Below, piece by piece: positions 23,983 through 31,863 of a stretch of DNA of 64,000 nucleotides (positions within the stretch are counted from its first letter, which is position 1; every line of letters starts with the position of its first letter). This DNA comes from Alteraurantiacibacter buctensis. Lineage in GTDB: Bacteria > Pseudomonadota > Alphaproteobacteria > Sphingomonadales > Sphingomonadaceae. A program made the translations under genes and the position numbers. The notes below the pieces were generated by a model that ran no database searches, was not told the DNA's origin, and saw only the letters and a list, made by a program, of their open reading frames with translations. The stretch lies in the NCBI RefSeq assembly GCF_009827655.1, contig NZ_WTYV01000001.1, forward strand, positions 124,001-188,000. Direction: 5' to 3'.

Positions 23983-24831
23983 CTATCGCATATCCCAAGG
24001 ACTGGGCATGCGATAGGGCACGGTCAGGAAATCGGCCTCCACCTGGCGGATCGCGCCGTCCACGATCTTGAACGCTTCCGCCAGGTAATAGGAGTGCGGT
24101 CGCCGCACCGGGCTGCGGGCGGGCGTGCCGTCGGTCAGGTGATAGTCGCCCAGCCGGCCCGAGTGGTCGATGAAGCCATAGGCCAGCACGATGCCCTGTT
24201 CCACGTCCACCAGCGGAAAGCGGCGGGCGCGCAGATCGTCGTCATAGCGATACCAGCCCAGCGCGAACTGCTGTTCGCAGCCGAGCCGGGCGATGGGCAG
24301 CGGGAAATCGGCATTGTTGGTGGTCTGCACGCCGTTTTCCACCCGGTTGCAATCGGGGTGGAAGCGGGTGCGGATGGTGCCGTCGTTGCGCTCGATCGTC
24401 TCGAAGTAGCCGTTGGCGATCCGGACCAGCTCATTACGCGGGGCGGGCTGCACGGGCAGCGCCATCTCCGGCTTGTCCACGTAATACTGCGGGCCAAAGG
24501 GGAAGCCTTCGTCCTTGTTGCGCGCCACAACGGTTTCCACCCCGGTGATCTGTCCGCCGGACACTTCCAGCCGCACGCAGGCGGGATTGAGCGCATCGCT
24601 CTCCTCGATGGCGGTGAACACGGCCACCTGCCCGGCTTCCGGTTCGGCCATGAACAGGCGGTAGGGGTGGACAGCCGTCACCGTGTTCCAGTAGCCGTCA
24701 CCGCGCTCAAGAATCACGTTGTTTTCGGTGATGAAGGCCCCGTCCGCCCACGGCAGGCTGCCCGCGTCACGCGCGGCAAGGGCCGCCAGATAGCGCTCGG
24801 CCAGCGCGTAAAGCTCATCCCGGTTTGCCAA
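23983..24831 (-). CDS. Two-lobed NTF2-like (DUF8021-type) protein, 282 aa
   Basis: Two NTF2-like halves are visible: residues about 1-130 (LYALAERYLAALAARDAG..., TAIEESDALNPACVRLEVSGGQITGVETV) and 145-275 (ELVRIANGYFETIERND..., HPDCNRVENG). Bacterial and fungal DUF8021 proteins have this layout and are uncharacterised. The start is TTG at 24831, with GGGAGAGGG just upstream and no ATG nearby. It is divergent from the SDR/flavocytochrome operon, shares operator site 3 and leads into the MFS gene. It could be a lyase or dehydratase for the product of the flavocytochrome; this is inference. Confidence 0.75.
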   Translation of the reverse strand: MANRDELYALAERYLAALAARDAGSLPWADGAFITENNVILERGDGYWNTVTAVHPYRLFMAEPEAGQVAVFTAIEESDALNPACVRLEVSGGQITGVETVVARNKDEGFPFGPQYYVDKPEMALPVQPAPRNELVRIANGYFETIERNDGTIRTRFHPDCNRVENGVQTTNNADFPLPIARLGCEQQFALGWYRYDDDLRARRFPLVDVEQGIVLAYGFIDHSGRLGDYHLTDGTPARSPVRRPHSYYLAEAFKIVDGAIRQVEADFLTVPYRMPSPWDMR

Positions 24832-24874
24832 GTCCCTCTCCCTTTGCTTGACTTAGGCCGGTGCTACAGCAAAA

Positions 24875-24888
24875 GTAACGACCGTTAA
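24875..24888. promoter_or_regulatory. Operator palindrome GTAACGACCGTTAA (regulon site 3)
   Basis: Arms TAACG/CGTTA around AC lie 44 bp before the TTG of the NTF2/DUF8021 gene and 50 bp before the TTG of the SDR gene. A weak leftward -10 (TACTTT, 24872-24877) overlaps its edge as at the other sites; no good -35 is seen. Confidence 0.65.
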
Positions 24889-24937
24889 AGTCGCGAGTTT
24901 GAATCGCACCAAGTGAACGCGGCTGGGGAGAGGGAAT

Positions 24938-25717
24938 TTGGATCCACGCGGACTTGTGGCCGTCGTCACCGGCGGCAATTCGGGCCTGGGGGCCGGGGCA
25001 GCCACGCGGCTGCTGGCCGATGGCGCGCGCGTCGTCTCGCTGGACGTCGCGGGAGAGCCGGTGGCCGGGGCCGATTTCATCCCTTGCGACGTGGCCGACC
25101 CGGCAAGCGTGAAGGGCGCGGTGCAGCAGGTGATCGACCGCTGCGGCGCGATCCACATCCTGGTCAACAATGCCGGGATCGGCGGGCTTGGCCCCATCGC
25201 CACGCCCGAGGGGCCGGGCGACCTGGTCGCTTTCCGCAAGGTCATCGGCATCAACCTGCTGGGCGCGGTCACCGTGGCGGCGGAGGTAGCCCACCGCATG
25301 ATCGGCAACGATCCCGTGGGGCCTGAGGGCGAGCGCGGGGTGATTATCAACACTTGCTCCATCGCCAGCTTCGAAGGACAGGAAGGCATGGGTGCCTACA
25401 CCGCCGCCAAGGCTGCGCTGAAGGAGCTGACACTGGTCTGGGCGCGCGACCTGTCGCGCTATGCCATCCGCGTCAACGGCGTGGCCCCCGGCTTCATGGC
25501 CACACCCCTGGTGGCCATGCTGCCGCCCGATTTCGTGGCCGAGCTGCTGCGCGACGTGGAGTTTCCCAAGCGCGCCGGCACCGGCGAAGACTTTGCCGCC
25601 GCCGTCGATTTCCTGATCCGCACTCCGCTGGTCAACGGCGAGGTGCTGCGGCTTGATGGCGGGGCAAGGCCCCCGGCACGCACCCAATGGGCCGCCAACC
25701 AGGCTTCTGGCCAGTAA
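24938..25717 (+). CDS. Short-chain dehydrogenase/reductase
   Basis: SDR of 259 residues: TGGNSGLG (11-18), NNAG (77-80), Ser141, Tyr154 and Lys158. The start is TTG at 24938 behind GGGGAGAGGG; the next candidate is a GTG six codons in, which would cut the first strand. It is 12 bp upstream of the flavoprotein gene. A likely role is oxidation of the benzylic alcohol that flavocytochromes of the next type produce, giving a ketone or aldehyde; this is inferred from position. Confidence 0.88.
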   Translation: MDPRGLVAVVTGGNSGLGAGAATRLLADGARVVSLDVAGEPVAGADFIPCDVADPASVKGAVQQVIDRCGAIHILVNNAGIGGLGPIATPEGPGDLVAFRKVIGINLLGAVTVAAEVAHRMIGNDPVGPEGERGVIINTCSIASFEGQEGMGAYTAAKAALKELTLVWARDLSRYAIRVNGVAPGFMATPLVAMLPPDFVAELLRDVEFPKRAGTGEDFAAAVDFLIRTPLVNGEVLRLDGGARPPARTQWAANQASGQ

Positions 25718-25729
25718 GGACCAACAACG

Positions 25730-27304
25730 ATGGCTGATATTCCCCTGCCCCCCGGCTTCACCGCCCAGAAGATGGACCAGGCGCGCCGCGCGCTGGAAGC
25801 CGTGCTGGGTGCCAGCAAGGTGTTCTTCGAAGACCTGGACCGGCTGACCTATCAGGACAAGTTCGCGGTGAACGATGCCGCCCACCACCCGGCAGGGGCC
25901 GTGGCGGTGGAAAGCGTGGAAGAGGTGCAGGCCGTGGTCCGCGTGGCCAACCAGTACCGCCTGCCGCTGTTCCCAATCAGCCGCGGCAAGAACCTTGGCT
26001 ATGGCGGCAACGCGCCGGTGCTGGCGGGCAGCGTGGTGCTCGACATGAGCCGGATGAAGAAGATCGAGTTCGACGAGAAGCTGGGCACGGTGATCCTGGA
26101 GCCGGGCGTAGGCTTCTACGATCTCTATGACTACATTCAGCGCCACCGGCTGCCGTTCTGGCTGTCCACCCCCGGCAATTCGTGGGGCAGCGTGCTGGGC
26201 AACGCGCTCGATCGCGGCGTGGGCTATACCCCCTATGGCGAGCACACCAAGAACATCTGCGGCATGGAAGTGGTGCTGCCCGATGGTGACGTGGTGCGCA
26301 CCGGCATGGGCGCATTCTCCGGCGCGCCGACCTGGCAGGCCTATCCCTTCGGCTTCGGCCCGGGGTGGGACCAGATGTTCGTGCAATCGAACTTCGGCAT
26401 CGTGACAAAGATGGGCATGTGGCTGATGCCCGAGCCCGAAAGCCTGATGGGCATGGACGTGGAGTTCGACCGGCCCGAAGACCTGAAGGTGATGATCGAC
26501 ACCATCGCTCCCTTGCGGCGCGAGCGGGTGCTGACGCAGAGCCCCTCCATCGGTAACTGGATGCGCGCGGCATCGGTGCTGACCCGGCGGACCGACTGGA
26601 CCGACCAGCCCGGCGCCCTGCCCGACAGCGTGATCGATGCCATCCGCCGCCGCTTCAACATCGGCTGGTGGGGCGTTTCGCTGCGGCTGTACGGGCGCGA
26701 GGACGTGAACCGCGCCGCCTATCGCATCCTGGAAACCGCCATCGGCAATGCCGGGCCGCTGTCGATCAAGCCCACCGAATGGAAGCGCGGCCAGCCGCTG
26801 GAATATTCCGGCTGGACCGGCACCCCGCTGACCTTCCCGATGAGCAACATCAACTGGTACGGCGGGCGTGGCGGCCATATCGGCTTTTCGCCCATCATCC
26901 CGCAGGACGGCGACCTGGCGCTGGCCCAGTTCCGCCGCACCTATGCCCGCTACCAGGAATACGGGATGGACTACCAGGGCAGCTTTGCCTTTGGCGAACG
27001 GCACATGACCAACGTCAACGCGATGGTGTTCAACAAGGACGATCCCGCCATGATGGGGCGGATCGACACCTTCTTCCGCCAGCTGGTGGCCGATGCCAAG
27101 GCGCAGGGCTATGGCGAATACCGCACGCACCTGGATTACATGGACCTGGTGGCCGACAGCTATGACTTCAACAACCATGCCCTGCGGCGGCTGAACGACA
27201 AGGTGAAGGCGGCGCTGGACCCCAACGGCATCATCGCGCCGGGCAAGAGCGGCATCTGGGGCAACGCGCCCAGGCCCGGTTCGGGAACGGAGGGCGGACA
27301 ATGA
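25730..27304 (+). CDS. Flavoprotein subunit of a p-cresol methylhydroxylase/eugenol hydroxylase-type flavocytochrome
   Basis: VAO/PCMH-superfamily protein of 524 residues. The FAD-binding loop PISRGKNLGYGGN is at 82-94, with LEPGVGFYDLYDYI and the C-terminal FAD-linked oxidase domain following. His425 in FGERHMTNVNAMVF is a candidate for the covalent FAD link, by analogy with vanillyl-alcohol oxidase. PCMH-type enzymes oxidise 4-alkylphenols through a quinone methide, with water adding at the benzylic carbon; relatives act on eugenol, vanillyl alcohol and pinoresinol. The adjacent cytochrome c gene favours the dehydrogenase over the oxidase type. There is no signal peptide. Confidence 0.88.
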   Translation: MADIPLPPGFTAQKMDQARRALEAVLGASKVFFEDLDRLTYQDKFAVNDAAHHPAGAVAVESVEEVQAVVRVANQYRLPLFPISRGKNLGYGGNAPVLAGSVVLDMSRMKKIEFDEKLGTVILEPGVGFYDLYDYIQRHRLPFWLSTPGNSWGSVLGNALDRGVGYTPYGEHTKNICGMEVVLPDGDVVRTGMGAFSGAPTWQAYPFGFGPGWDQMFVQSNFGIVTKMGMWLMPEPESLMGMDVEFDRPEDLKVMIDTIAPLRRERVLTQSPSIGNWMRAASVLTRRTDWTDQPGALPDSVIDAIRRRFNIGWWGVSLRLYGREDVNRAAYRILETAIGNAGPLSIKPTEWKRGQPLEYSGWTGTPLTFPMSNINWYGGRGGHIGFSPIIPQDGDLALAQFRRTYARYQEYGMDYQGSFAFGERHMTNVNAMVFNKDDPAMMGRIDTFFRQLVADAKAQGYGEYRTHLDYMDLVADSYDFNNHALRRLNDKVKAALDPNGIIAPGKSGIWGNAPRPGSGTEGGQ

Positions 27305-27720
27305 GCAAGAAGCTGATCCTTGCCGCAGGTGCGGTGCTGCTGGCCGGCTGTGCCGGCGTGGCCGTGGCGCAAAGCGGCTCCGCCCCGCCGCCTGATACTG
27401 CCGTGGCAGGGCCCGCCGGACCGCCGCAACCCGTCACCCTGGCGAAGCGCCCCAACGCCACGGGCGGCGAGGCGCTGTTCGTGGAAATGTGCATCATGTG
27501 CCACGGCGCCAACGGCATGGGCACCAGCCTGCTGGGGCGCGTGGGACGGCCCCAGCCGCTGGAACTGCGGCCCGGCCTGCCCGCCGCCTTCTATGTCTCG
27601 GCTGCCCGCAATGGCATCGGCAACATGCCCGCGATCCCGCGCGGCGAGGTGAGCGACGAACAGTTGCAGGCCATTGCCGAATACCTCGCCGCCGGTCCGC
27701 ATCCGGAGGCCGTGCAATGA
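27301..27720 (+). CDS. Cytochrome c subunit (PchC-like), predicted lipoprotein
   Basis: A 139-residue exported c-type cytochrome overlapping the flavoprotein stop by 4 bp (ATGA). Haem site Cys64-x-x-Cys67-His68 (CIMCH) with Met109 (GNMPAIPR) as the likely sixth ligand. The N-terminus MSKKLILAAGAVLLAGC has a lipobox LAGC with Cys17, so it may be anchored to the membrane, which is unusual for the soluble PchC. It takes electrons from the flavoprotein and passes them to the respiratory chain. Confidence 0.88.
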   Translation: MSKKLILAAGAVLLAGCAGVAVAQSGSAPPPDTAVAGPAGPPQPVTLAKRPNATGGEALFVEMCIMCHGANGMGTSLLGRVGRPQPLELRPGLPAAFYVSAARNGIGNMPAIPRGEVSDEQLQAIAEYLAAGPHPEAVQ

Positions 27721-28106
27721 CGCTGACCCGTCGCAAGATGTTGGGCGGCAGCCTGCTGGCCGGCCTTGCCGCCGCGCCCGCTGCCGCCAGCATGGCCCAG
27801 TGGCAGTGGCGGCACGGCCACGGCACGGTGCTGCTCTATGACCCGGACCTGCCGCAGGCCCGCCTGCAGGCCGAGGGGGCGCAGGCGTGGAACCGCGCGG
27901 CGCTGGCGCTGGAGGGGGACCGCATCCGCTTCGCGCAAGGCGTGTTCGCCCACCGCCCGGCGCTGGTGCGCGGTATCAGCCGCCAGGCCGATGCCGTGCT
28001 GGTGCAGGACGTGGCCGAGGAAGCGGGCTACGAGCGCACCGCGCTGGAGGTGGATGGCGATGTGCTAACCTGGACCCTCCAGCCGCGCATCCGCCCCAAC
28101 CGCTAA
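27717..28106 (+). CDS. Small protein with Tat-like signal in the flavocytochrome operon
   Basis: A 129-residue protein whose ATG overlaps the cytochrome stop (ATGA). The N-terminus has TRRKMLGGSLLAGLAAAPAAA, a twin-arginine type signal with an AxA cleavage site near residue 26. The mature part is beta-rich (VLLYDPDLPQARLQAEG..., ALEVDGDVLTWTLQPRIRP) with no Cys. No family was recognised. The tight coupling suggests an accessory subunit or maturation/export helper for the flavocytochrome. Confidence 0.75.
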   Translation: MTLTRRKMLGGSLLAGLAAAPAAASMAQWQWRHGHGTVLLYDPDLPQARLQAEGAQAWNRAALALEGDRIRFAQGVFAHRPALVRGISRQADAVLVQDVAEEAGYERTALEVDGDVLTWTLQPRIRPNR

Positions 28107-28153
28107 AGGCCGGGCCGCCCAGCCTGCTCTGCAGCCAGCTTTGCGCCCACGCT

Positions 28154-28175
28154 CCCCTCCCGTTTGCGGGAGGGG
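28154..28175. repeat. REP-like GC hairpin between convergent operons
   Basis: CCCCTCCCG-TTTG-CGGGAGGGG, a perfect 9-bp stem of the same family as the elements at 5393, 16676 and 35553. It sits between the flavocytochrome operon and the esterase gene and may end transcription. Confidence 0.72.
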
Positions 28176-28191
28176 GCTGGGGCGGGTGTCG

Positions 28192-29745
28192 TCAGCTCCG
28201 CCCCGGTACCCGGCAGGTGAAGCTGGCGGCCACGTTCTGGTCGCCGCTGCCGGTATAGACAGCCTCGGCCGGCCAGGCGCACAGCGGGCGCGACATCGGC
28301 GCGCGCGGCGGCTGGGGCGGCTGGCCGGGGAACACGGGGGCCATAGTGGGCCGGGTAGCGATCAGCCGTTCCGGCGCAATCCCGGTGGTGGCCCAGGCAT
28401 CGATGGTGCCCAGCGTGTCGAACTCGCTCGGCCCGTCGCCGCCCGAACAGTGATCCATCCCCGGGGCCATGAACAGCCGCAACTGCGCATCGCGCTGCGC
28501 TGCGGGGAGCGCGTTGAACAGGTTGTAGTGGAAGCCGATGGTGTTGGTGGCGGGGATCAGCCCGTCGCTCCAACCGTGGCTGAGCAGCAGCTTGCCGCCG
28601 CGCGCGAAGAAGGCGCCCAGGCCATCGTGCGGCACGTTCAGGATATCCGCGCCAAACTCGCGCCCCACGCGGGTGTATTCGGCATAGTCGGTAGTGCGCC
28701 AGTTCCAGTCGGTGCGACCGGCATAGGCCAGGTCGCGGAAATAGCTCATCGCCACAGGGAACGGTTCCTGCCCCATCACCAGCATGGCGAGCTGCATCTC
28801 GCTGCCATAGGGCCAGCCGGGCAGCAGCACGTTCCCCGCATTGTCGCGCACGCCGCCATAGATGTTGCCCACGGCCTGCACCTGTTCGGGCGTCAGGCCG
28901 GGGGTGCGGGTGATGTCCACCGTGCAGCGCAGCGGGTTGCCGACCAGGCCATCGGCCAGCCCGTCCACCGCGTCGCACTGGCGCAGCACCTCGGCCCGCA
29001 CCGCGCCCAGCACCTGCGGGGTGATCTGTGCGCCAAAGCGCTGCGGCTGCCAGCCCTGCCACATCGACTGTGTCATCAGGTCGGTCATCGGGTTGGCGGG
29101 GGCCATGGCGCTGATCGCGTCGAAATCGTCGGGATAGCGATAGGCCGCCATCAGCCCCTGCCGCCCACCGGTGGAGCACGAGTTCCACAGGCTGAGCGAC
29201 GGCGCGCGGCCATAGAACGCCCGAGTCACCGCTTTGGCCGCCACGGTGGTCACGTGGACCGCGCGATGGCCGAAATCGACCAGCTTTTCGGGATGGCCCA
29301 CGGCCCATTCGGCGGTGAGGCCGTTGCCCACGTGGCCGGTGTCAGTGGCAGCAGTGGCATAGTTGCGCGCCACGTTGCGGCCCAGTTCGGCATAGGAGAG
29401 CGATCCCGCCCAGATGCCGTTGCCCACGCCCACGTACTTGCCGTTCCAGCCGTCAAGCGGCAGCCACACCTCGCTCTTGATGTCGCTGTCACTGGTGGGG
29501 GTCAGGGTCATCTGCACGCGGCAGAAGGCGGGCACGTCCCCGAACGGGCTGGCCGCCACGCCGGGAGGGGCACCTGCGCCGCGCGGCGCGGTGAAGCTGC
29601 CTGCGCTGACAACCTCGGCTGCGGTCACCCGCCCGCCATCCAGTTGAATCCGCGCCAGGTCCTCGCACGGGCCAGCCAGCGCCGGCGTGGCAAAGGCGAG
29701 CGCGGCCAGCGAGCAGGCGGCGCCAAGCATCGTTTTGATCGGCAT
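28192..29745 (-). CDS. Tannase/feruloyl-esterase family protein, exported
   Basis: Secreted serine esterase of about 517 residues. It has a signal peptide (KTMLGAACSLAALAFATPALA), the nucleophile in NSCSTGGRQG, the acid in HGWSDGLIP and the His in APGMDHCSGG. The Cys next to Ser and the Cys next to His form the CS-D-HC disulfide layout typical of tannases. Two ATGs are adjacent (29748 and 29745); the second has better spacing from GGGAGAG. Substrates of the family are esters of gallate or hydroxycinnamates, so it may release ferulate-type acids outside the cytoplasm. It is transcribed alone. Confidence 0.87.
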   Translation of the reverse strand: MPIKTMLGAACSLAALAFATPALAGPCEDLARIQLDGGRVTAAEVVSAGSFTAPRGAGAPPGVAASPFGDVPAFCRVQMTLTPTSDSDIKSEVWLPLDGWNGKYVGVGNGIWAGSLSYAELGRNVARNYATAATDTGHVGNGLTAEWAVGHPEKLVDFGHRAVHVTTVAAKAVTRAFYGRAPSLSLWNSCSTGGRQGLMAAYRYPDDFDAISAMAPANPMTDLMTQSMWQGWQPQRFGAQITPQVLGAVRAEVLRQCDAVDGLADGLVGNPLRCTVDITRTPGLTPEQVQAVGNIYGGVRDNAGNVLLPGWPYGSEMQLAMLVMGQEPFPVAMSYFRDLAYAGRTDWNWRTTDYAEYTRVGREFGADILNVPHDGLGAFFARGGKLLLSHGWSDGLIPATNTIGFHYNLFNALPAAQRDAQLRLFMAPGMDHCSGGDGPSEFDTLGTIDAWATTGIAPERLIATRPTMAPVFPGQPPQPPRAPMSRPLCAWPAEAVYTGSGDQNVAASFTCRVPGRS

Positions 29746-29886
29746 CATATCTCTCCCGGAAGCCGTGGTGTAAGCGTCATGCCCTGCGGCGCGGGCCGGA
29801 GCAAGCGCCGCCAATGCGATAAACCGAGCGGAACCATGCCCGCCGTCGGCCCTTTGGTCTGCATCCCACTCGAGCAGGAGTTAACC

Positions 29887-30378
29887 ATGAAACTGCCCCA
29901 CCAAACCCTTGTTCTTGTTGCCGATGGCAGGAAGATGCTGCTGCTGCGCAACCACGGCGACGAGGCCCGCATCGACCTGCGCATCGAGGACCATGACGAG
30001 CAGGGCAGCGCCTCCGATCACGAGCGCAAGACCGATCTGGCAGGCCAGTCCCCCGCCCCCGGCAACACCGGCCTTCCCGGCGGCACGATGGGCGAGACCG
30101 ACTATCATCAGCAGGCCGAGGACCGCTGGGCCAAGGCTGCGGCGGAAGACCTGCAGCGCCGTGCCCTGTCGAACGATTTCCCCGCGCTGGTGGTGGTCGC
30201 CCCGCCAAAGACGCTGGGCGTGCTGCGCCAGCACTACCACAAGGCGGTGCAGGCGCTGCTGCTGGCCGAATACCCCAAGGAAATGACCGACCGCCCCGTG
30301 CCCGACATCGAGGCCCTGCTGACGGGCGACGGCGGCCCGCCGCAGGGCGGCCGGCTGGACAACTCCCTGGGCGGCTGA
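29887..30378 (+). CDS. Host attachment protein family (baeRF-like)
   Basis: A 163-residue protein of the Host_attach family: LPHQTLVLVADGRKMLLLRN at the start, an acidic His/Gly-rich middle (HDEQGSASDHERKTD..., GGTMGETDYHQQAEDRWAK) and FPALVVVAPPKTLGVLRQHYH. Such proteins resemble archaeal release-factor domains; the name comes from an early plant-attachment study and the function is unsettled. GCAGGAG lies 6 nt before ATG 29887. It is not obviously part of the catabolic system. Confidence 0.8.
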   Translation: MKLPHQTLVLVADGRKMLLLRNHGDEARIDLRIEDHDEQGSASDHERKTDLAGQSPAPGNTGLPGGTMGETDYHQQAEDRWAKAAAEDLQRRALSNDFPALVVVAPPKTLGVLRQHYHKAVQALLLAEYPKEMTDRPVPDIEALLTGDGGPPQGGRLDNSLGG

Positions 30379-30382
30379 TCGC

Positions 30383-30880
30383 TCAGCGGCGGATGATCAG
30401 GCTGTCCGGGCGCTTGCGCGCCACCCATTCGCCGCGCCCGGGGAAGCGCTTGAGGACTTCGCCGTCCCACAGGCGCACTACCCGTGTCCGGAAGCGCCAC
30501 TTGCCGTCCGCGCCCTTGACCGCGTGGTCATCGTAATAGCCGCAGAAGCGCAGCTCGTACGGCGGCTCGCCGTGGCATTCGGTGACGAAGGCGAAAGCCT
30601 TGATCCGCACCGTGCCGTCATCCTGCGGGAAATACTTCACCTGCGTCACATGGTGCTGGCGGCCGGGGAAGCCGGGGGCATTGGCATAATGCGCCATCAG
30701 GCCGCGAATGCCATCGTGGCCCAGCCAGATGTCCGGATCCTCGAACACCTCCTCGCGCATCTCGCAATCTTCGGTGAAACAGGCCACCAGCCCCTCGGCG
30801 TCGCCGGTATCCAGCGCCCAGCTATAGTCGGCGATCAGGTCCTGCAGGCCCAGGCGGTCTTCGATGCTCAATGTGGTCAC
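30383..30880 (-). CDS. NTF2/SnoaL-like protein (165 aa)
   Basis: SnoaL_4-type barrel: SIEDRLGLQDLIADYSWALDTGDAEGLVACFTED at the N-terminus, a central HHVTQVKYFPQDD strand and a closing DGKWRFRTRVVRLWDGEVLKRF. GTG 30880 is used because GGGAGAG lies 6-8 nt upstream; a TTG further up is poorer. It is divergent from the NmrA/quinohemoprotein/aldehyde dehydrogenase operon and shares operator site 4. It is a candidate lyase or dehydratase of that pathway. Confidence 0.78.
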   Translation of the reverse strand: MTTLSIEDRLGLQDLIADYSWALDTGDAEGLVACFTEDCEMREEVFEDPDIWLGHDGIRGLMAHYANAPGFPGRQHHVTQVKYFPQDDGTVRIKAFAFVTECHGEPPYELRFCGYYDDHAVKGADGKWRFRTRVVRLWDGEVLKRFPGRGEWVARKRPDSLIIRR

Positions 30881-30909
30881 GCGAAACTCTCCCTCTTGCT
30901 GTTGCCACA

Positions 30910-30938
30910 ACCGTAACAGTCGTTAGTATTGCTGCCAA
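30910..30938 (-). promoter_or_regulatory. Leftward promoter of the NTF2-like gene
   Basis: On the minus strand, TTGGCA (30933-30938), 17 bp and TACGGT (30910-30915). Operator site 4 lies in the spacer and touches the -10, exactly as at 20604-20632. Confidence 0.48.
30913..30926. promoter_or_regulatory. Operator palindrome GTAACAGTCGTTAG (regulon site 4)
   Basis: TAAC/GTTA arms around AGTC lie 33 bp before the NTF2-like GTG and about 29 bp before the NmrA-like TTG. The site fits the four-site consensus STAACRRBYGTTAR. Confidence 0.65.
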
Positions 30939-30954
30939 GAAGAGGAGAGGATTC

Positions 30955-31863
30955 TTGGGCAAGATCATCGTATCCGGCGCGTCCGGGCATTTCGGCCATG
31001 CCACCGCCAGCGGGCTGCTGGACCGGGGGGCAGAGGTTATCGCCCTGTCGCGCAATGTCGACAAGCTGGCTGACCTGAAGGCGCGCGGGGCCGATGTGCG
31101 CGCGGCGGACTTCGACGATCCGGCGGGCCTGATGGAAGCCATGAAGGGCGGCGAGAAATTGCTGCTGATCTCCACCCTGCGCGTGGGCACCCGCGTGGAG
31201 CAGCACCGCAATGCGGTGGAGGCGGCCAAGGCCAACGGGGTGAAGCACATCGTCTATACTTCGGTGGTCGGCGGCGGCCTGGCCGAGCATCCGGGCGTGG
31301 AACAGCACGATCACTATGCCACCGAGCAGATCATCCGCGAAAGCGGCATCCCCTTCACCTTCCTGCGCAACAGCCTCTATTCCGAAGCTGTCAGCACCGC
31401 GATGGCGATCCCCGCGCTGCTGGCGGGCAGCAAGCCGGACAATGCCGGCCACGGGCAGGTGGCCATGGTCAGCCGCGATGACTGCGTAGCCATGGCGGTG
31501 GAGGTCCTGTCTGGCGAAGGGCACGAGAACACCGCCTATGACGTGACCGGGCCGGAACTGCTGACCATCCCGCAGGCCATGGCCATGGTGTCCGAGAAGG
31601 CGGGCAAGCCGATCGAGCTGCAACAAGTGAGCGACGAGGAGATGTACCTCTACTTCGATTCGCTGGGCGTGGCGCGCAAGGCATCGGACGTGGTGCCCGA
31701 TGGCCCGATCCCCTGGGCGAGCGAGGGCATGGTCACGTTCGGCCAGTCGATCCGCGAGGGCTATTTCGCGGTGCTGTCGGACGATGTGGAGCGGGTGACC
31801 GGCCGCAAGCCGCGATCGCTGTCCAGCGTGATGGACCAGCACAAGGGCGAATGGCCGCTATGA
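30955..31863 (+). CDS. NmrA/atypical SDR family NAD(P)-binding protein
   Basis: A 302-residue atypical SDR with the N-terminal GASGHFG nucleotide motif, YTSVVGGG in the active-site region, and the overall pattern of NmrA-like quinone reductases (QorB type). It lacks the YxxxK of classical SDRs at the usual place. TTG 30955 follows AGGAGAGG with good spacing; upstream sequence is operator and promoter. Its stop overlaps the next ATG. It may act as a sensor or as a quinone/enone reductase. Confidence 0.82.
   Translation: MGKIIVSGASGHFGHATASGLLDRGAEVIALSRNVDKLADLKARGADVRAADFDDPAGLMEAMKGGEKLLLISTLRVGTRVEQHRNAVEAAKANGVKHIVYTSVVGGGLAEHPGVEQHDHYATEQIIRESGIPFTFLRNSLYSEAVSTAMAIPALLAGSKPDNAGHGQVAMVSRDDCVAMAVEVLSGEGHENTAYDVTGPELLTIPQAMAMVSEKAGKPIELQQVSDEEMYLYFDSLGVARKASDVVPDGPIPWASEGMVTFGQSIREGYFAVLSDDVERVTGRKPRSLSSVMDQHKGEWPL

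Noticed and set aside
24815..27301. 828-codon minus-strand frame opposite the SDR and flavoprotein genes
   Set aside because: No domain, crosses operator site 3 and two genes; shadow of third-position GC.
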